A stretch of 36,922 nucleotides of DNA from Faecalimonas sp. (lineage in GTDB: Bacteria; Bacillota; Clostridia; Lachnospirales; Lachnospiraceae): positions 1 to 36,922 of the forward strand of contig JAHHTN010000015.1 of assembly GCA_020024645.1 (NCBI GenBank), given 5' to 3'. Position numbers and translations under genes: made by a program. The notes beneath the pieces are model-generated. The model ran no database searches. It saw only the letters and a program-made list of their open reading frames with translations, and was not told where the DNA came from. Shown one piece after another: positions 1-8,048 of this stretch (within the stretch, counting starts at the first letter, position 1; each line of letters starts with the position of its first letter).

Positions 1-2
1 TT

Positions 3-494
3 CTTACAGTTATATTAAATTATATTAGTTACTTTATTGTTGAAGATATGAATCCGAGTTGGAGTATTTTATATTGGATTTCAATGAGTTGTATAGTGGT
101 TAATCTTGTGTTTACGATTTTTATGAAAAGAAAAACAAAGTATGGAGAAGAAATCAATGCAAGAATTAAAGGATTCAAAGAATTTTTAGAAAAAGTCGAA
201 AAACCTAAATTAGAAGAATTGGTTATGGAAAATCCTAGTTATTTTTATGATATTTTGCCATATACGTATGTATTAAATATTTCGAAAAAATGGATTAATA
301 AATTTGAAGATATTCAAATTCCAGAACAAGATATGGGAACACTTAATTATTATAACGATCGCTCTTACTATTTGATTTATAATAATGTTGAATATCCGAA
401 GACATCTAAAAGTAGTTGCTCATCATATGGAGGTGGTGGATCTTCTTCAAGAGGTGGAGGTTGTTCATCATGTGGAGGTGGTGGATCTTGGTAG
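3..494 (+). CDS. DUF2207-type membrane protein, C-terminal part, with Gly/Ser/Cys-rich tail
   Basis: The reading frame is open to the left edge, so this is the 3' part of a longer gene; the ATG at 48 is probably internal. The visible part has a hydrophobic segment (about codons 48-120), then a basic MKRKTKYG stretch and a soluble region (KGFKEFLEKVEKPKLEEL, MENPSYFYDILPYTYVL) that I recognise as the C-terminal part of DUF2207 (YciQ-like) membrane proteins. It ends in a low-complexity tail (nt 414-491) of Gly and Ser with three Cys, finishing GGGGSW. Gly-rich tails ending in SW are common in DUF2207 and TPM-domain proteins; the cysteines are less usual. The stop overlaps the likely start of the radical SAM gene. 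Function of DUF2207 proteins is not established. Family call by recall, moderately sure. Confidence 0.7.
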   Translation, partial: LTVILNYISYFIVEDMNPSWSILYWISMSCIVVNLVFTIFMKRKTKYGEEINARIKGFKEFLEKVEKPKLEELVMENPSYFYDILPYTYVLNISKKWINKFEDIQIPEQDMGTLNYYNDRSYYLIYNNVEYPKTSKSSCSSYGGGGSSSRGGGCSSCGGGGSW

Positions 495-1483
495 AAAGAT
501 TCATTATGCAGTGGCATTTGAGTGAAACTTGTAATTTAAAGTGTATTCATTGTTATCAAGAAGACCACATACCAGTACAATTATCATTTGAAAATCTGGA
601 AATTATTTATAAACAATACAAACGTTTATTAAGTAAGTTGAATATGAAGGGACATATTAATATTACTGGCGGAGAGCCGTTATGCAATCCTTATTTATTT
701 AAAGTCTTGGATTTGATAAAAAAAGATAAAGAGAATATTTCATTTTCCATATTAACTAATGGAACATTAATTACAGATGAAATTGCTAGAAAAATTAAAA
801 GTTATAATCCGTATTATGTTCAAGTTAGTTTGGAAGGCGGGAAAAAAACAAATGATGCAATACGTGGTAAAGGAACATATAAAAAAATTGCAAAAGGCAT
901 CCATTATTTAAAGAAATATGGTATTTATACTTCCATTTCTTTTACTGCAAGTAAAATGAATTATAAAGAATTTCCCAAAGTTGTTTGGTATGGAAGAAAA
1001 CATCGTGTAAATAATGTGTGGTCAGATCGTTATATTCCGTTAGGGGATAGAGAGGATCAAGAAAATGTATTAAGTTTAAATGAAACGCAAGAATATTTAA
1101 AGAGTATGTATAAAGAAAAAATGAAATTGAGAAAACAACATAGCCATACGAATATTTCAATGAATCGTGCGTTACAGTTTTTGATGACGAATGATTTTGC
1201 GTATGGATGTACAGCAGGAGATTCGTTATTAACAGTGATGGAGAATGGCGATTTGGTTCCATGTCGTAGAATGCCTATATACATAGGAAATGTATTACGA
1301 GAGGATATGTATGAATTGTATATTCATAATCCGATTTTACAAGAATTACGCCTTCAAAAAGTTCCAGATGAATGTCAAAAATGTGAACATTCTTACATGT
1401 GTCATGGTGGTTTGAAATGTTTATCTTATGCACTTTATAATGATTTTCATTGTAAGGATGTGGGATGTAATGTTCAATTATAA
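488..1483 (+). CDS. radical SAM/SPASM domain enzyme, possible peptide or protein-tail maturase
   Basis: A 331-residue radical SAM enzyme when started at TTG 488. The cluster motif CNLKCIHC (CxxxCxxC, Cys 15, 19, 22) binds the 4Fe-4S that cleaves SAM, and ITGGEP is the SAM-binding GGE motif. The C-terminal third has a Cys series (a Cys in YGCTAG, one in LVPC, then 296, 299, 305, 311, 322, 327) with GN between, the pattern of a SPASM domain holding two auxiliary clusters. Such enzymes often modify ribosomal peptides. TTG 488 is chosen because GGAGGTG at 474-480 lies about 7 nt upstream and homologous enzymes tend to begin just before MQWH; ATG 506 is the alternative. It overlaps the DUF2207 gene by 7 nt, so the two are probably translationally coupled. 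The substrate is unknown; the Cys/Gly tail next door is a candidate (inference). Confidence 0.85.
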   Translation: MVERFIMQWHLSETCNLKCIHCYQEDHIPVQLSFENLEIIYKQYKRLLSKLNMKGHINITGGEPLCNPYLFKVLDLIKKDKENISFSILTNGTLITDEIARKIKSYNPYYVQVSLEGGKKTNDAIRGKGTYKKIAKGIHYLKKYGIYTSISFTASKMNYKEFPKVVWYGRKHRVNNVWSDRYIPLGDREDQENVLSLNETQEYLKSMYKEKMKLRKQHSHTNISMNRALQFLMTNDFAYGCTAGDSLLTVMENGDLVPCRRMPIYIGNVLREDMYELYIHNPILQELRLQKVPDECQKCEHSYMCHGGLKCLSYALYNDFHCKDVGCNVQL

Positions 1484-1507
1484 AGTTAAAATATTTTTAA
1501 GAGTTCG

Positions 1508-1556
1508 AAACCAATAATGGAGTGAGATTGTTGAAGTCTCACTCCGTTATTGGTTT
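1508..1556 (+). terminator. intrinsic terminator-like hairpin after radical SAM gene
   Basis: Arms 1508-1527 and 1537-1556 are complementary over 20 bp with one G-T pair, around a 9-nt loop. The right arm ends in TTTT, but the following tract is only moderately T-rich. It most likely ends the DUF2207/radical SAM transcript. Confidence 0.7.
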
Positions 1557-1681
1557 TAGAGCCTTTATTTTCTATGAAATCAAGACCTCTTTTATTTAAG
1601 CCAAAAGTTTTCTGTATTAGAATAAAAAGATAGGATGTAGGACATAATATGTTAAAAAGAACTATTGTGGAGGAATGATGT

Positions 1682-2113
1682 ATGATTGGATTTTTTATTG
1701 CATTGTTGTCTGGAGCGTTGATGAGTGTGCAGGGAGTTTTTAATACGCAGGTGACCAAGGTGACGGGGATGTGGGTATCAAATGCTTGGGTACAATTGTC
1801 TGCATTTTTATTTTGTTTAGTGGCATGGCTTCTTTCTGGTCGAGATAGTGTGATGACTATTGCAAAAGTTGAACCAAAGTATATGCTTCTTGGTGGAGTA
1901 ATTGGGGCAGGTATTACATGGACAGTTATTAAAAGTATGGAACAGTTAGGTCCAGCGAAGGCAGTATTACTTATTGTTATTTCGCAGTTGCTTATTGCAT
2001 ATGTTATAGAAGTTTTCGGATTGTTTGGAGTAGAAAAACAACCATTTGAGTGGAGGAAGGTGATTGGTATGGTAATTGCCCTAGTTGGAGTAGGAATTTT
2101 CCAGTGGAAGTAG
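1682..2113 (+). CDS. DMT-superfamily transporter, YdcZ (DUF606) type, half-size
   Basis: A 143-residue membrane protein with about four to five hydrophobic segments: residues about 1-20, 33-52, 66-90, 94-115 and 125-142. The N-terminal GALMSVQGVFNTQV and the GPAKAVLLIVISQLL stretch are typical of the YdcZ/DUF606 family (PF04657), half-length members of the drug/metabolite transporter superfamily that work as dimers or hetero-oligomers. The start is clear, with GGAGG at 1669-1673. Its substrate cannot be read from the sequence. It stands alone between a terminator-like hairpin and the comEA promoter. No second half-size partner is adjacent, so it may form a homodimer (inference). Confidence 0.85.
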   Translation: MIGFFIALLSGALMSVQGVFNTQVTKVTGMWVSNAWVQLSAFLFCLVAWLLSGRDSVMTIAKVEPKYMLLGGVIGAGITWTVIKSMEQLGPAKAVLLIVISQLLIAYVIEVFGLFGVEKQPFEWRKVIGMVIALVGVGIFQWK

Positions 2114-2142
2114 TTGCATTTAAAATTGAAATTCGTTACAAT
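2114..2142 (+). promoter_or_regulatory. sigma-A type promoter for comEA operon
   Basis: TTGCAT (2114-2119), a 17-nt spacer and TACAAT (2137-2142) make a reasonable vegetative promoter just after the YdcZ stop. Confidence 0.5.
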
Positions 2143-2167
2143 ATGAATGTCTAAGCATAGAGGGGTA

Positions 2168-2192
2168 TTGTAATTTTAAAGAAGAATTACAA
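2168..2192 (+). promoter_or_regulatory. hairpin touching the comEA ribosome-binding site
   Basis: TTGTAATT (2168-2175) and AATTACAA (2185-2192) are perfectly complementary around a 9-nt loop. The right arm shares its last two A residues with the AAGGAGGA ribosome-binding site (2191-2198), so folding could affect access to it. Confidence 0.45.
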
Positions 2193-2202
2193 GGAGGATT
2201 TT

Positions 2203-2754
2203 ATGCGTAGAAAGATATATTATTGTTTGGGAATTTGTATAATGATTTGTATACTTGGTGGTTGCCAAAAGAAAGAAACTGTTGAACTTGAAGAGGTAAA
2301 GAAAAATGAAGCGCCTCAAAAGAAAAATTTAGACAGGATACAGGTTGTTTATGTTTGTGGTGCAGTACAAAAACCAGGAGTTTATAGAATGCCAGCTGGA
2401 AGTAGGATATATGAAGCAATTGAAATGGCTGGTGGAATGACAGAACAGGCTGATGAAACGGCGTTAAATCAGGCTGAAAAAGTGAAAGATGCAGAGCAAA
2501 TTTATGTTCCTGAGAAAGTGAGTGAGAAGACAGAAGAAGAGAACTCGCAAAAAGAAGATGGTAAAGTCAACTTGAATACAGCAACAGAAGAAGACCTGAT
2601 GAATTTACCTGGAATTGGACAGTCAAAGGCGAAAAGTATTATACAATATAGAGAGAAAAAAGGGAGATTCAAGTCAGTCGAAGAAATCATGCAAATCGAA
2701 GGAATCAAAAGCGGAGTGTTTAATAAAATAAAAGAACAGATTGTAGTGAGATAA
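2203..2754 (+). CDS. comEA: ComEA-like competence DNA-binding lipoprotein
   Basis: A 183-residue exported protein. Residues 1-21 are a lipoprotein signal with lipobox LGGC, so it is anchored by lipid rather than by a transmembrane helix. Residues about 47-105 form a SLBB domain (VYVCGAVQKPGVYRMPAGSR). After an acidic linker, residues about 122-181 form the double helix-hairpin-helix DNA-binding domain (VNLNTATEEDLMNLPGIG, SVEEIMQIEGI). ComEA binds incoming double-stranded DNA at the membrane and passes it to the ComEC channel. The start follows AAGGAGGA. It heads a block ending with comEC, with three regulatory or envelope genes between them. Confidence 0.93.
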   Translation: MRRKIYYCLGICIMICILGGCQKKETVELEEVKKNEAPQKKNLDRIQVVYVCGAVQKPGVYRMPAGSRIYEAIEMAGGMTEQADETALNQAEKVKDAEQIYVPEKVSEKTEEENSQKEDGKVNLNTATEEDLMNLPGIGQSKAKSIIQYREKKGRFKSVEEIMQIEGIKSGVFNKIKEQIVVR

Positions 2755-2765
2755 GGGAGAAAGTT

Positions 2766-3455
2766 ATGGGAAAAAAGGTTTTGGTTGTAGATGACGAGAA
2801 ACTTATTGTGAAAGGGATACGTTTTAGTCTAGAGCAAGATGGTATGGAAGTAGATTGTGCGTACGATGGAGAAGAAGCATTAGAGAAAGCTAAAGAGGAA
2901 GAATATGATTTGATTTTACTAGATGTGATGCTTCCAAAGTATACAGGATTTGAAGTGTGTCAGATGATAAGAGAGTTTTCTGATGTTCCGGTTGTTATGT
3001 TAACAGCAAAAGGTGATGATATGGATAAGATTTTAGGACTAGAATATGGTGCTGATGATTACATAACAAAACCATTTAATATATTAGAAGTGAAGGCGCG
3101 TATTAAGGCAATTATGCGTCGTACAGGTAAAAATGTCAAAGAGAAAGAAGATAAAAATATTATTGTAAAAAACGATATGAAAGTGGATCGACAAAGCAGA
3201 AGAGTATATGTGGGAAATGAAGAAATTAATTTAACTGCAAAAGAGTTTGATTTACTTGAACTTTTGGCAACAAATCCAGATAAAGTATATAGTAGAGAAG
3301 AGTTGCTTAATATTGTTTGGGGATATGAGTATCCAGGTGACGCAAGAACGGTTGATGTTCATGTTAGGCGACTTCGGGAGAAGATAGAACCAAATCCAAG
3401 TGAGCCGAAGTATGTGTATACAAAGTGGGGAGTTGGTTACTATTTTAGGGGTTAA
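2766..3455 (+). CDS. OmpR/PhoB-family response regulator
   Basis: A 229-residue two-component regulator. The receiver domain (residues about 4-116) has the acidic pair DDE near the N-terminus, the phospho-acceptor Asp 53 in LLDVMLP, the Thr in MLTAKGD and the Lys in ITKPF. The C-terminal winged helix (about 130-228) has the usual LTAKEFDLLELL and RTVDVHVRRLREKI elements and ends GVGYYF. It starts 11 nt after comEA and is followed at once by its kinase. Targets are unknown; its place between comEA and comEC makes envelope or competence genes possible (inference). Confidence 0.92.
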   Translation: MGKKVLVVDDEKLIVKGIRFSLEQDGMEVDCAYDGEEALEKAKEEEYDLILLDVMLPKYTGFEVCQMIREFSDVPVVMLTAKGDDMDKILGLEYGADDYITKPFNILEVKARIKAIMRRTGKNVKEKEDKNIIVKNDMKVDRQSRRVYVGNEEINLTAKEFDLLELLATNPDKVYSREELLNIVWGYEYPGDARTVDVHVRRLREKIEPNPSEPKYVYTKWGVGYYFRG

Positions 3456-3462
3456 GGAGAAA

Positions 3463-4872
3463 GTGAAAAACAAGTTTTTCAAAAGTTTGCGATTCCGCAT
3501 TCTTTTGTTGCTTGTTGTCTTTGGAATTATTCCATGTATAATTTTAAAATCTACAATTTTAAATAATTATATGGAAAAAATGGTGTTTGTAAGAACAGCG
3601 GAAATTCAAAATCAGTGTACAATTCTATCAAATCAGTTCAAAAGTTATAATTATTTGATTGATGCCAAATCTGAAGTAGTCAATGCAGAATTAACACAGC
3701 TTTCCAATATTTATAATGGACGTATTTTAGTCATTAATGATGAATTTCGGATTGTAAAAGATACATATGAATTGGAAGAGGGAAAGACTGTTGTTTCAGA
3801 AGACGTTTTAAAATGTTATCAGGGAAAAGGAACGATTTATCATGATCAGAAAAATCATTATGCTGAAGTGACAATACCAGTTAAAGATGGGAAAAAAGTG
3901 GTAGGGGTTATTTTGATGAGTGTTTCTACAGATGCTATTTTAAACAATCAAGCAGAAGTGGAAACGAAAGCAACAATCATTGTTATTACAATAGCGTTAA
4001 TTATTTTGCTTTTGTCATTTGTATTGTCGGCACTTATGGTAAGACCTTTTGCAAGAATTACAAAGTCTATTGAAGATGTAAATGAAGGATATGATTCGGA
4101 TAATCTCCATGAGGATGCTTATACAGAAACAACGCTGATTTCGGAGGCGTTTAATAAAATGCTTGGTAGGCTGAAAATAGTTGATGATTCAAGACAAGAA
4201 TTTGTGTCTAACGTATCGCACGAATTAAAGACACCACTAACTTCTATGAAAGTACTTGCAGACTCACTACTTGCACAAGACAATGTTCCAGTGGAACTAT
4301 ATCAAGAATTTATGGGTGATATTGCAGAGGAAATAGAAAGAGAGAATAAAATTATTAACGATTTACTTTCACTTGTGAAAATGGATAAAACGGCAATGAA
4401 TTTGACTGTGCAGACGGAAAATATTAATGAACTTGTGGAGCGTATTTTAAAACGTCTACGTCCGATAGCAGCGCAACGTAATATTGAACTTGTGTTTGAA
4501 TCTTTCCGTCCAGTAACAGCAGAGGTAGATGAGGTAAAAATGACTTTAGCATTATCTAATCTTGTGGAAAATGCTATTAAGTATAATCAAGATGATGGAT
4601 GGGTACACGTTTCCTTAAATGCAGACCATAAATATTTTTATGTGAAAGTGGCAGACTCTGGAATTGGAATTCCAAAGGAAGATACAGAACATATTTTTGA
4701 AAGGTTTTATCGGGTTGATAAGTCCCACTCAAGAGAAATTGGCGGAACAGGACTAGGACTTGCTATAACACGAAATGCAATAGTTATGCATAGGGGTGCG
4801 GTAAAAGTATATAGTGAAGAAGGGGAGGGAACGACGTTTACTGTGCGTGTCCCGTTGACGTACGTTGTCTAA
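3463..4872 (+). CDS. membrane sensor histidine kinase, partner of the upstream regulator
   Basis: A 469-residue HAMP-containing kinase from the chosen GTG at 3463, which has AAGGAGA directly upstream (short spacing of about 3 nt; a start further upstream inside the regulator gene is possible). TM1 is about residues 9-28, an extracytoplasmic sensor domain spans about 30-165, TM2 about 170-193, then HAMP. HisKA has the phosphorylated His 253 in NVSHELKTPL. The ATPase domain has the N box NLVENAIKYN, DSGIGIP, the F box ERFYRVDKS and GTGLGLAI. It lies 7 nt beyond the regulator stop. The signal is unknown. The kinase is followed by a GerMN lipoprotein, an order also seen in actinobacterial MtrB-LpqB. 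Confidence 0.9.
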   Translation: MKNKFFKSLRFRILLLLVVFGIIPCIILKSTILNNYMEKMVFVRTAEIQNQCTILSNQFKSYNYLIDAKSEVVNAELTQLSNIYNGRILVINDEFRIVKDTYELEEGKTVVSEDVLKCYQGKGTIYHDQKNHYAEVTIPVKDGKKVVGVILMSVSTDAILNNQAEVETKATIIVITIALIILLLSFVLSALMVRPFARITKSIEDVNEGYDSDNLHEDAYTETTLISEAFNKMLGRLKIVDDSRQEFVSNVSHELKTPLTSMKVLADSLLAQDNVPVELYQEFMGDIAEEIERENKIINDLLSLVKMDKTAMNLTVQTENINELVERILKRLRPIAAQRNIELVFESFRPVTAEVDEVKMTLALSNLVENAIKYNQDDGWVHVSLNADHKYFYVKVADSGIGIPKEDTEHIFERFYRVDKSHSREIGGTGLGLAITRNAIVMHRGAVKVYSEEGEGTTFTVRVPLTYVV

Positions 4873-4886
4873 AAGAGGTGAGATAT

Positions 4887-5807
4887 ATGAAGAAGCAGAA
4901 AAGAATACTAATAATAAGTTTATTAATCCTCGTGCTTTTTTCAGGGTGTCAAACAAAAAAGGAAAAAGAGCAAAAAGGTCCTTTTCTTTATTATGCAAAT
5001 ATGGAAGGGACTGCACTAGAAAAAGAATCTTATGAAATAAAAGAGAAAAAAACTGAAAAGGCAGTTACTAAAATGCTTGAAAAATTGGCAAAGGCGCCAG
5101 AAAACATTGAATTGAAGGCATCTATTCCTCCAAAAGTAAAGATTAAAAGAATGAATATAAAAGCAAATGAAGTCCATATTTATATGAACGAAAAATATGC
5201 AGAATTAGGAGAAGTAGAAGAAATTCTTTGCCGTGCTTCTATTGTGCAGTCGTTAACACAGATTGAGGGAATTGAAAAAGTGGCATTTTATATTGGAGAG
5301 GATCCACTTAAGAGCAAAAGTGGCGATATTATCGGTTTTATGAAAGCGGATTCTTTCGTGCGTGATACAAAAAGTGCTTTGAAATCTAGTCAACAAACAA
5401 CTTTAACTTTATTTTTCCCAAATGAGAAAGGGAAGGGACTTCTTTCTGAAAAAGTAAATGTAAGATATTCGGGTGATACATCTATCGAGAAACTGGTTAT
5501 CGAACAGTTGATGAAAGGACCGGAAACGAGTGGGCGAAAACCGCTGTTATCTTCGCAAGTAAAGGTGCTAAATGTTTCGGTAAAGGACGGAATATGTTAT
5601 GTGAATTTTGACAAGCAGTTTTTAGAACAAAAATATGACGTTGAACCCAAAGTAATTATTTATGGCATTGTTAATTCATTAATTAGTAATGGAAAGGCAA
5701 GCCGTGTACAAATCGCAGTGGAAGGGAAAACAGCGATAAAATTTCAAGAAACAGTTTATTTAAATGAACTTCTTGATAGAAATATGGAATTAGTAGAGCA
5801 AAAGTAA
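4887..5807 (+). CDS. GerMN-domain lipoprotein
   Basis: About 306 residues from ATG 4887, chosen over GTG 4878 because AGAGGTGAG lies just upstream. The N-terminus is a lipoprotein signal with lipobox FSGC. Two GerMN repeats follow. The first covers about residues 30-160 (KAPENIELKASIPPKVKIKR, then VHIYMNEKY and IVQSLTQIEGI). The second covers about 170-300 (LTLFFPNEKGKGL, VIEQLMKGPETSG, CYVNFDKQFLEQ, VNSLISNGKASRV). GerMN domains occur in GerM, which helps sporulation septum and germination in Bacillus, and in LpqB, which modulates the MtrAB two-component system. Placed directly after the kinase gene and overlapping comEC by one base, it may act as an accessory to the kinase outside the membrane (inference). 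Confidence 0.85.
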   Translation: MKKQKRILIISLLILVLFSGCQTKKEKEQKGPFLYYANMEGTALEKESYEIKEKKTEKAVTKMLEKLAKAPENIELKASIPPKVKIKRMNIKANEVHIYMNEKYAELGEVEEILCRASIVQSLTQIEGIEKVAFYIGEDPLKSKSGDIIGFMKADSFVRDTKSALKSSQQTTLTLFFPNEKGKGLLSEKVNVRYSGDTSIEKLVIEQLMKGPETSGRKPLLSSQVKVLNVSVKDGICYVNFDKQFLEQKYDVEPKVIIYGIVNSLISNGKASRVQIAVEGKTAIKFQETVYLNELLDRNMELVEQK

Positions 5808-8005
5808 TGAAAAAAAGACCACTTTGTATGGTTTGTGTTGGAATTATTATGATGCAATTTTTTTTACTCGTGGCGGGAATAAGAAAGATGGTTCCTGCCA
5901 CAGATACACTTAACAATTTGGATGGAAAACAAGTTCATGTATTAGGGTGTATTTACAAAAAAGAAACAAGTTCTAATGGACAAATCTTATATCTGAAAGA
6001 TGTACATATTCAACATCAAAATCACAAATTAGAAAATATGAGAATAATAGTATATAACAAACAAAAGAAGAAGTTTTCGCTTGGAAACAAAATTTTTGTT
6101 TCTGGAAAACTTCGTTCTTTTGATGTACCTAGAAATTTGGGGAATTATAATTCTAAATTTTATTATCAAAAGCAAGGTATACCTATATCTATATTTTCCA
6201 CCAAAATTAAGATTGCATCGAAAGATGTTTGGTTGATTAGAAATCAGCTAGAAATATTGAAGGAAAAAGGCCAAAAAGTTATATGTGAAACTTTAGGACA
6301 AGAAAAAGGGGGAATAATTAGTGCAATATTATTAGGAGAAAAAAGCAGAATAAGTTCAAAGTGGAAAGAATTATACCAAGTAAATGGAATAGGACATATT
6401 CTGGCAATTTCTGGTCTACATCTATCGTTTATTGGGAATCTTTTTTATAGGGGGTTTCGGAAAATGGGGTGGACCTGTAAGAGTGCAGGGGGAATGGTTA
6501 TTGTATTAATGGCATTATATGTACTGATGACAGGCGCAGCAGTGTCTACTTTAAGAGCATTGTTTATGTTTGGTATAAAAATTGGAGCGGATATGGTGGG
6601 AAGAGTATACGATATGGCTACAAGTCTTAGTTTATCTGCAGCAATAATACTGTGTTGGCGTCCACAATATTTCTTTGATGCGGGATTTTTGTTTTCCTTT
6701 GGTTCTGTTTTAGGTATTCTTTTATTAAAACCGATTTTGGAAATATTGTTTCCCTGTAAGAAAAAATGGATGCAGATGATTTATGCTAGTTTAGCAATTC
6801 AATTATTTTTAATTCCGATTACTCTTTATTTCTTTTTTGAAATTCCAACATATGCACTTTTCTTAAATATGATTGTTATTCCTCTTATGTCGTTGCTATT
6901 AGGAATGGCAGTTGTGGGAATGTTTTTTATATGTTTTTGGAAATCTTTTGGTGCATTGATTTTAAAGGGAAGTGGAATTTTTGTGACAATATATAATTAT
7001 TTATGTGAATGGATATTAGAATTACCGAATCCAAGAATTGTTTTTGGAAAACCTAAGTGTTGGCAAGTGGTATTATTTTATTTCATTCTAATTCTTTTTA
7101 TTTTACATATACAGAAGAAAGAAAAAAAAGAGGGAAAAAGATATAGAAAGATAATTCTCTTTCTGAGTATTTTCATGATAATTATTCCACATCATTTTTC
7201 AAGGGGAAAGTTAGAAATAGCAATGTTAGATGTGGGACAAGGTGATGGGATTTTTCTTTGTGGACCCCAAAAAACCACTTATTTTATTGATGGAGGAAGT
7301 AGTGATGTGAAACAAGTTGGGAAATATAGAATAGAACCTTTTTTAAAAGCAAAAGGAGTGAAAACGTTAAATTATGTTTTTATTTCACATGGAGATTTGG
7401 ATCATTTAAGTGGAATCGATGAAATGCTAGAAAGACAGACAATAGGAGTAACTATTGAAAATCTTGTTCTTCCAGTAAAAGAAGTGTGGGATGAAACATT
7501 GACAAATTTAGCAAACAAGGCATTACATTATGGAACAAAAGTATTTGTGTTAGGAAAAGGAGAAAGATTAAAAGAAGGAGAAATGCAACTGGAGTGTGTT
7601 TTTCCAGATCATATGTATAATGGGGAAGTGGGAAATCAAAGCTCGATGGTACTTTCTTTACAATATAGAGAGTTTGATGCATTATTTACGGGAGATATAG
7701 AAGGGGAAGGAGAGGAAGAGTTGCAAAATGAGATAAAGAAAACATATGATTTACTAAAAGTAGCACATCATGGTTCAAAGCATTCAACGAAAAAAGGAGT
7801 TTTAGATAAAATACAAGCAAAAATAGGAATTATTTCCAGTGGCAGAAAAAATTTCTATGGACATCCACATAAAGAATTACTGAAAAGGCTTGAGGAAGAA
7901 AAGGTAAAAGTATACGCTACAAAGGAAAAAGGTTGCGTGACGATAAAGACAGATGGAAAGAAAATGGAGCTAGAGTGTTATTTATTTCCCTTGCAGAAAA
8001 AATAA
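5807..8005 (+). CDS. comEC: ComEC/Rec2 competence DNA channel with metallo-beta-lactamase domain
   Basis: A 732-residue polytopic protein of normal length. Residues about 5-25 are a membrane helix, followed by a DUF4131/OB-like extracellular region (about 30-150). The competence domain comes next (about 165-440) with GEKSRI and the hallmark ILAISGLHLSFIG. A C-terminal metallo-beta-lactamase-like domain starts near residue 470 (MLDVGQGDG, FIDGG), with the metal motif HGDLDH (HxDxDH, as usual in ComEC), FTGDIEGEGE and KVAHHGSKHS. It transports single-stranded DNA into the cytoplasm. ATG overlaps the preceding stop as TAATG, so translation is coupled. The domain set is complete, which suggests a working uptake channel, but no other com genes are in view. 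Confidence 0.95.
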   Translation: MKKRPLCMVCVGIIMMQFFLLVAGIRKMVPATDTLNNLDGKQVHVLGCIYKKETSSNGQILYLKDVHIQHQNHKLENMRIIVYNKQKKKFSLGNKIFVSGKLRSFDVPRNLGNYNSKFYYQKQGIPISIFSTKIKIASKDVWLIRNQLEILKEKGQKVICETLGQEKGGIISAILLGEKSRISSKWKELYQVNGIGHILAISGLHLSFIGNLFYRGFRKMGWTCKSAGGMVIVLMALYVLMTGAAVSTLRALFMFGIKIGADMVGRVYDMATSLSLSAAIILCWRPQYFFDAGFLFSFGSVLGILLLKPILEILFPCKKKWMQMIYASLAIQLFLIPITLYFFFEIPTYALFLNMIVIPLMSLLLGMAVVGMFFICFWKSFGALILKGSGIFVTIYNYLCEWILELPNPRIVFGKPKCWQVVLFYFILILFILHIQKKEKKEGKRYRKIILFLSIFMIIIPHHFSRGKLEIAMLDVGQGDGIFLCGPQKTTYFIDGGSSDVKQVGKYRIEPFLKAKGVKTLNYVFISHGDLDHLSGIDEMLERQTIGVTIENLVLPVKEVWDETLTNLANKALHYGTKVFVLGKGERLKEGEMQLECVFPDHMYNGEVGNQSSMVLSLQYREFDALFTGDIEGEGEEELQNEIKKTYDLLKVAHHGSKHSTKKGVLDKIQAKIGIISSGRKNFYGHPHKELLKRLEEEKVKVYATKEKGCVTIKTDGKKMELECYLFPLQKK

Positions 8006-8048
8006 GATTTGATTATACTGAAGAGAGAATATATGTGAGGTAAAAATA

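Noticed and set aside
416-487. Trp-rich N-terminal extension of the radical SAM frame starting at TTG 416
   Set aside because: It is the Gly-rich tail repeat read in another frame; no ribosome-binding site fits, and the enzyme motif starts just after 488.
3400-3462. GTG start of the histidine kinase inside the regulator gene
   Set aside because: It would overlap the regulator's conserved C-terminus by over 50 bases, without a good ribosome-binding site; GTG 3463 follows AAGGAGA.
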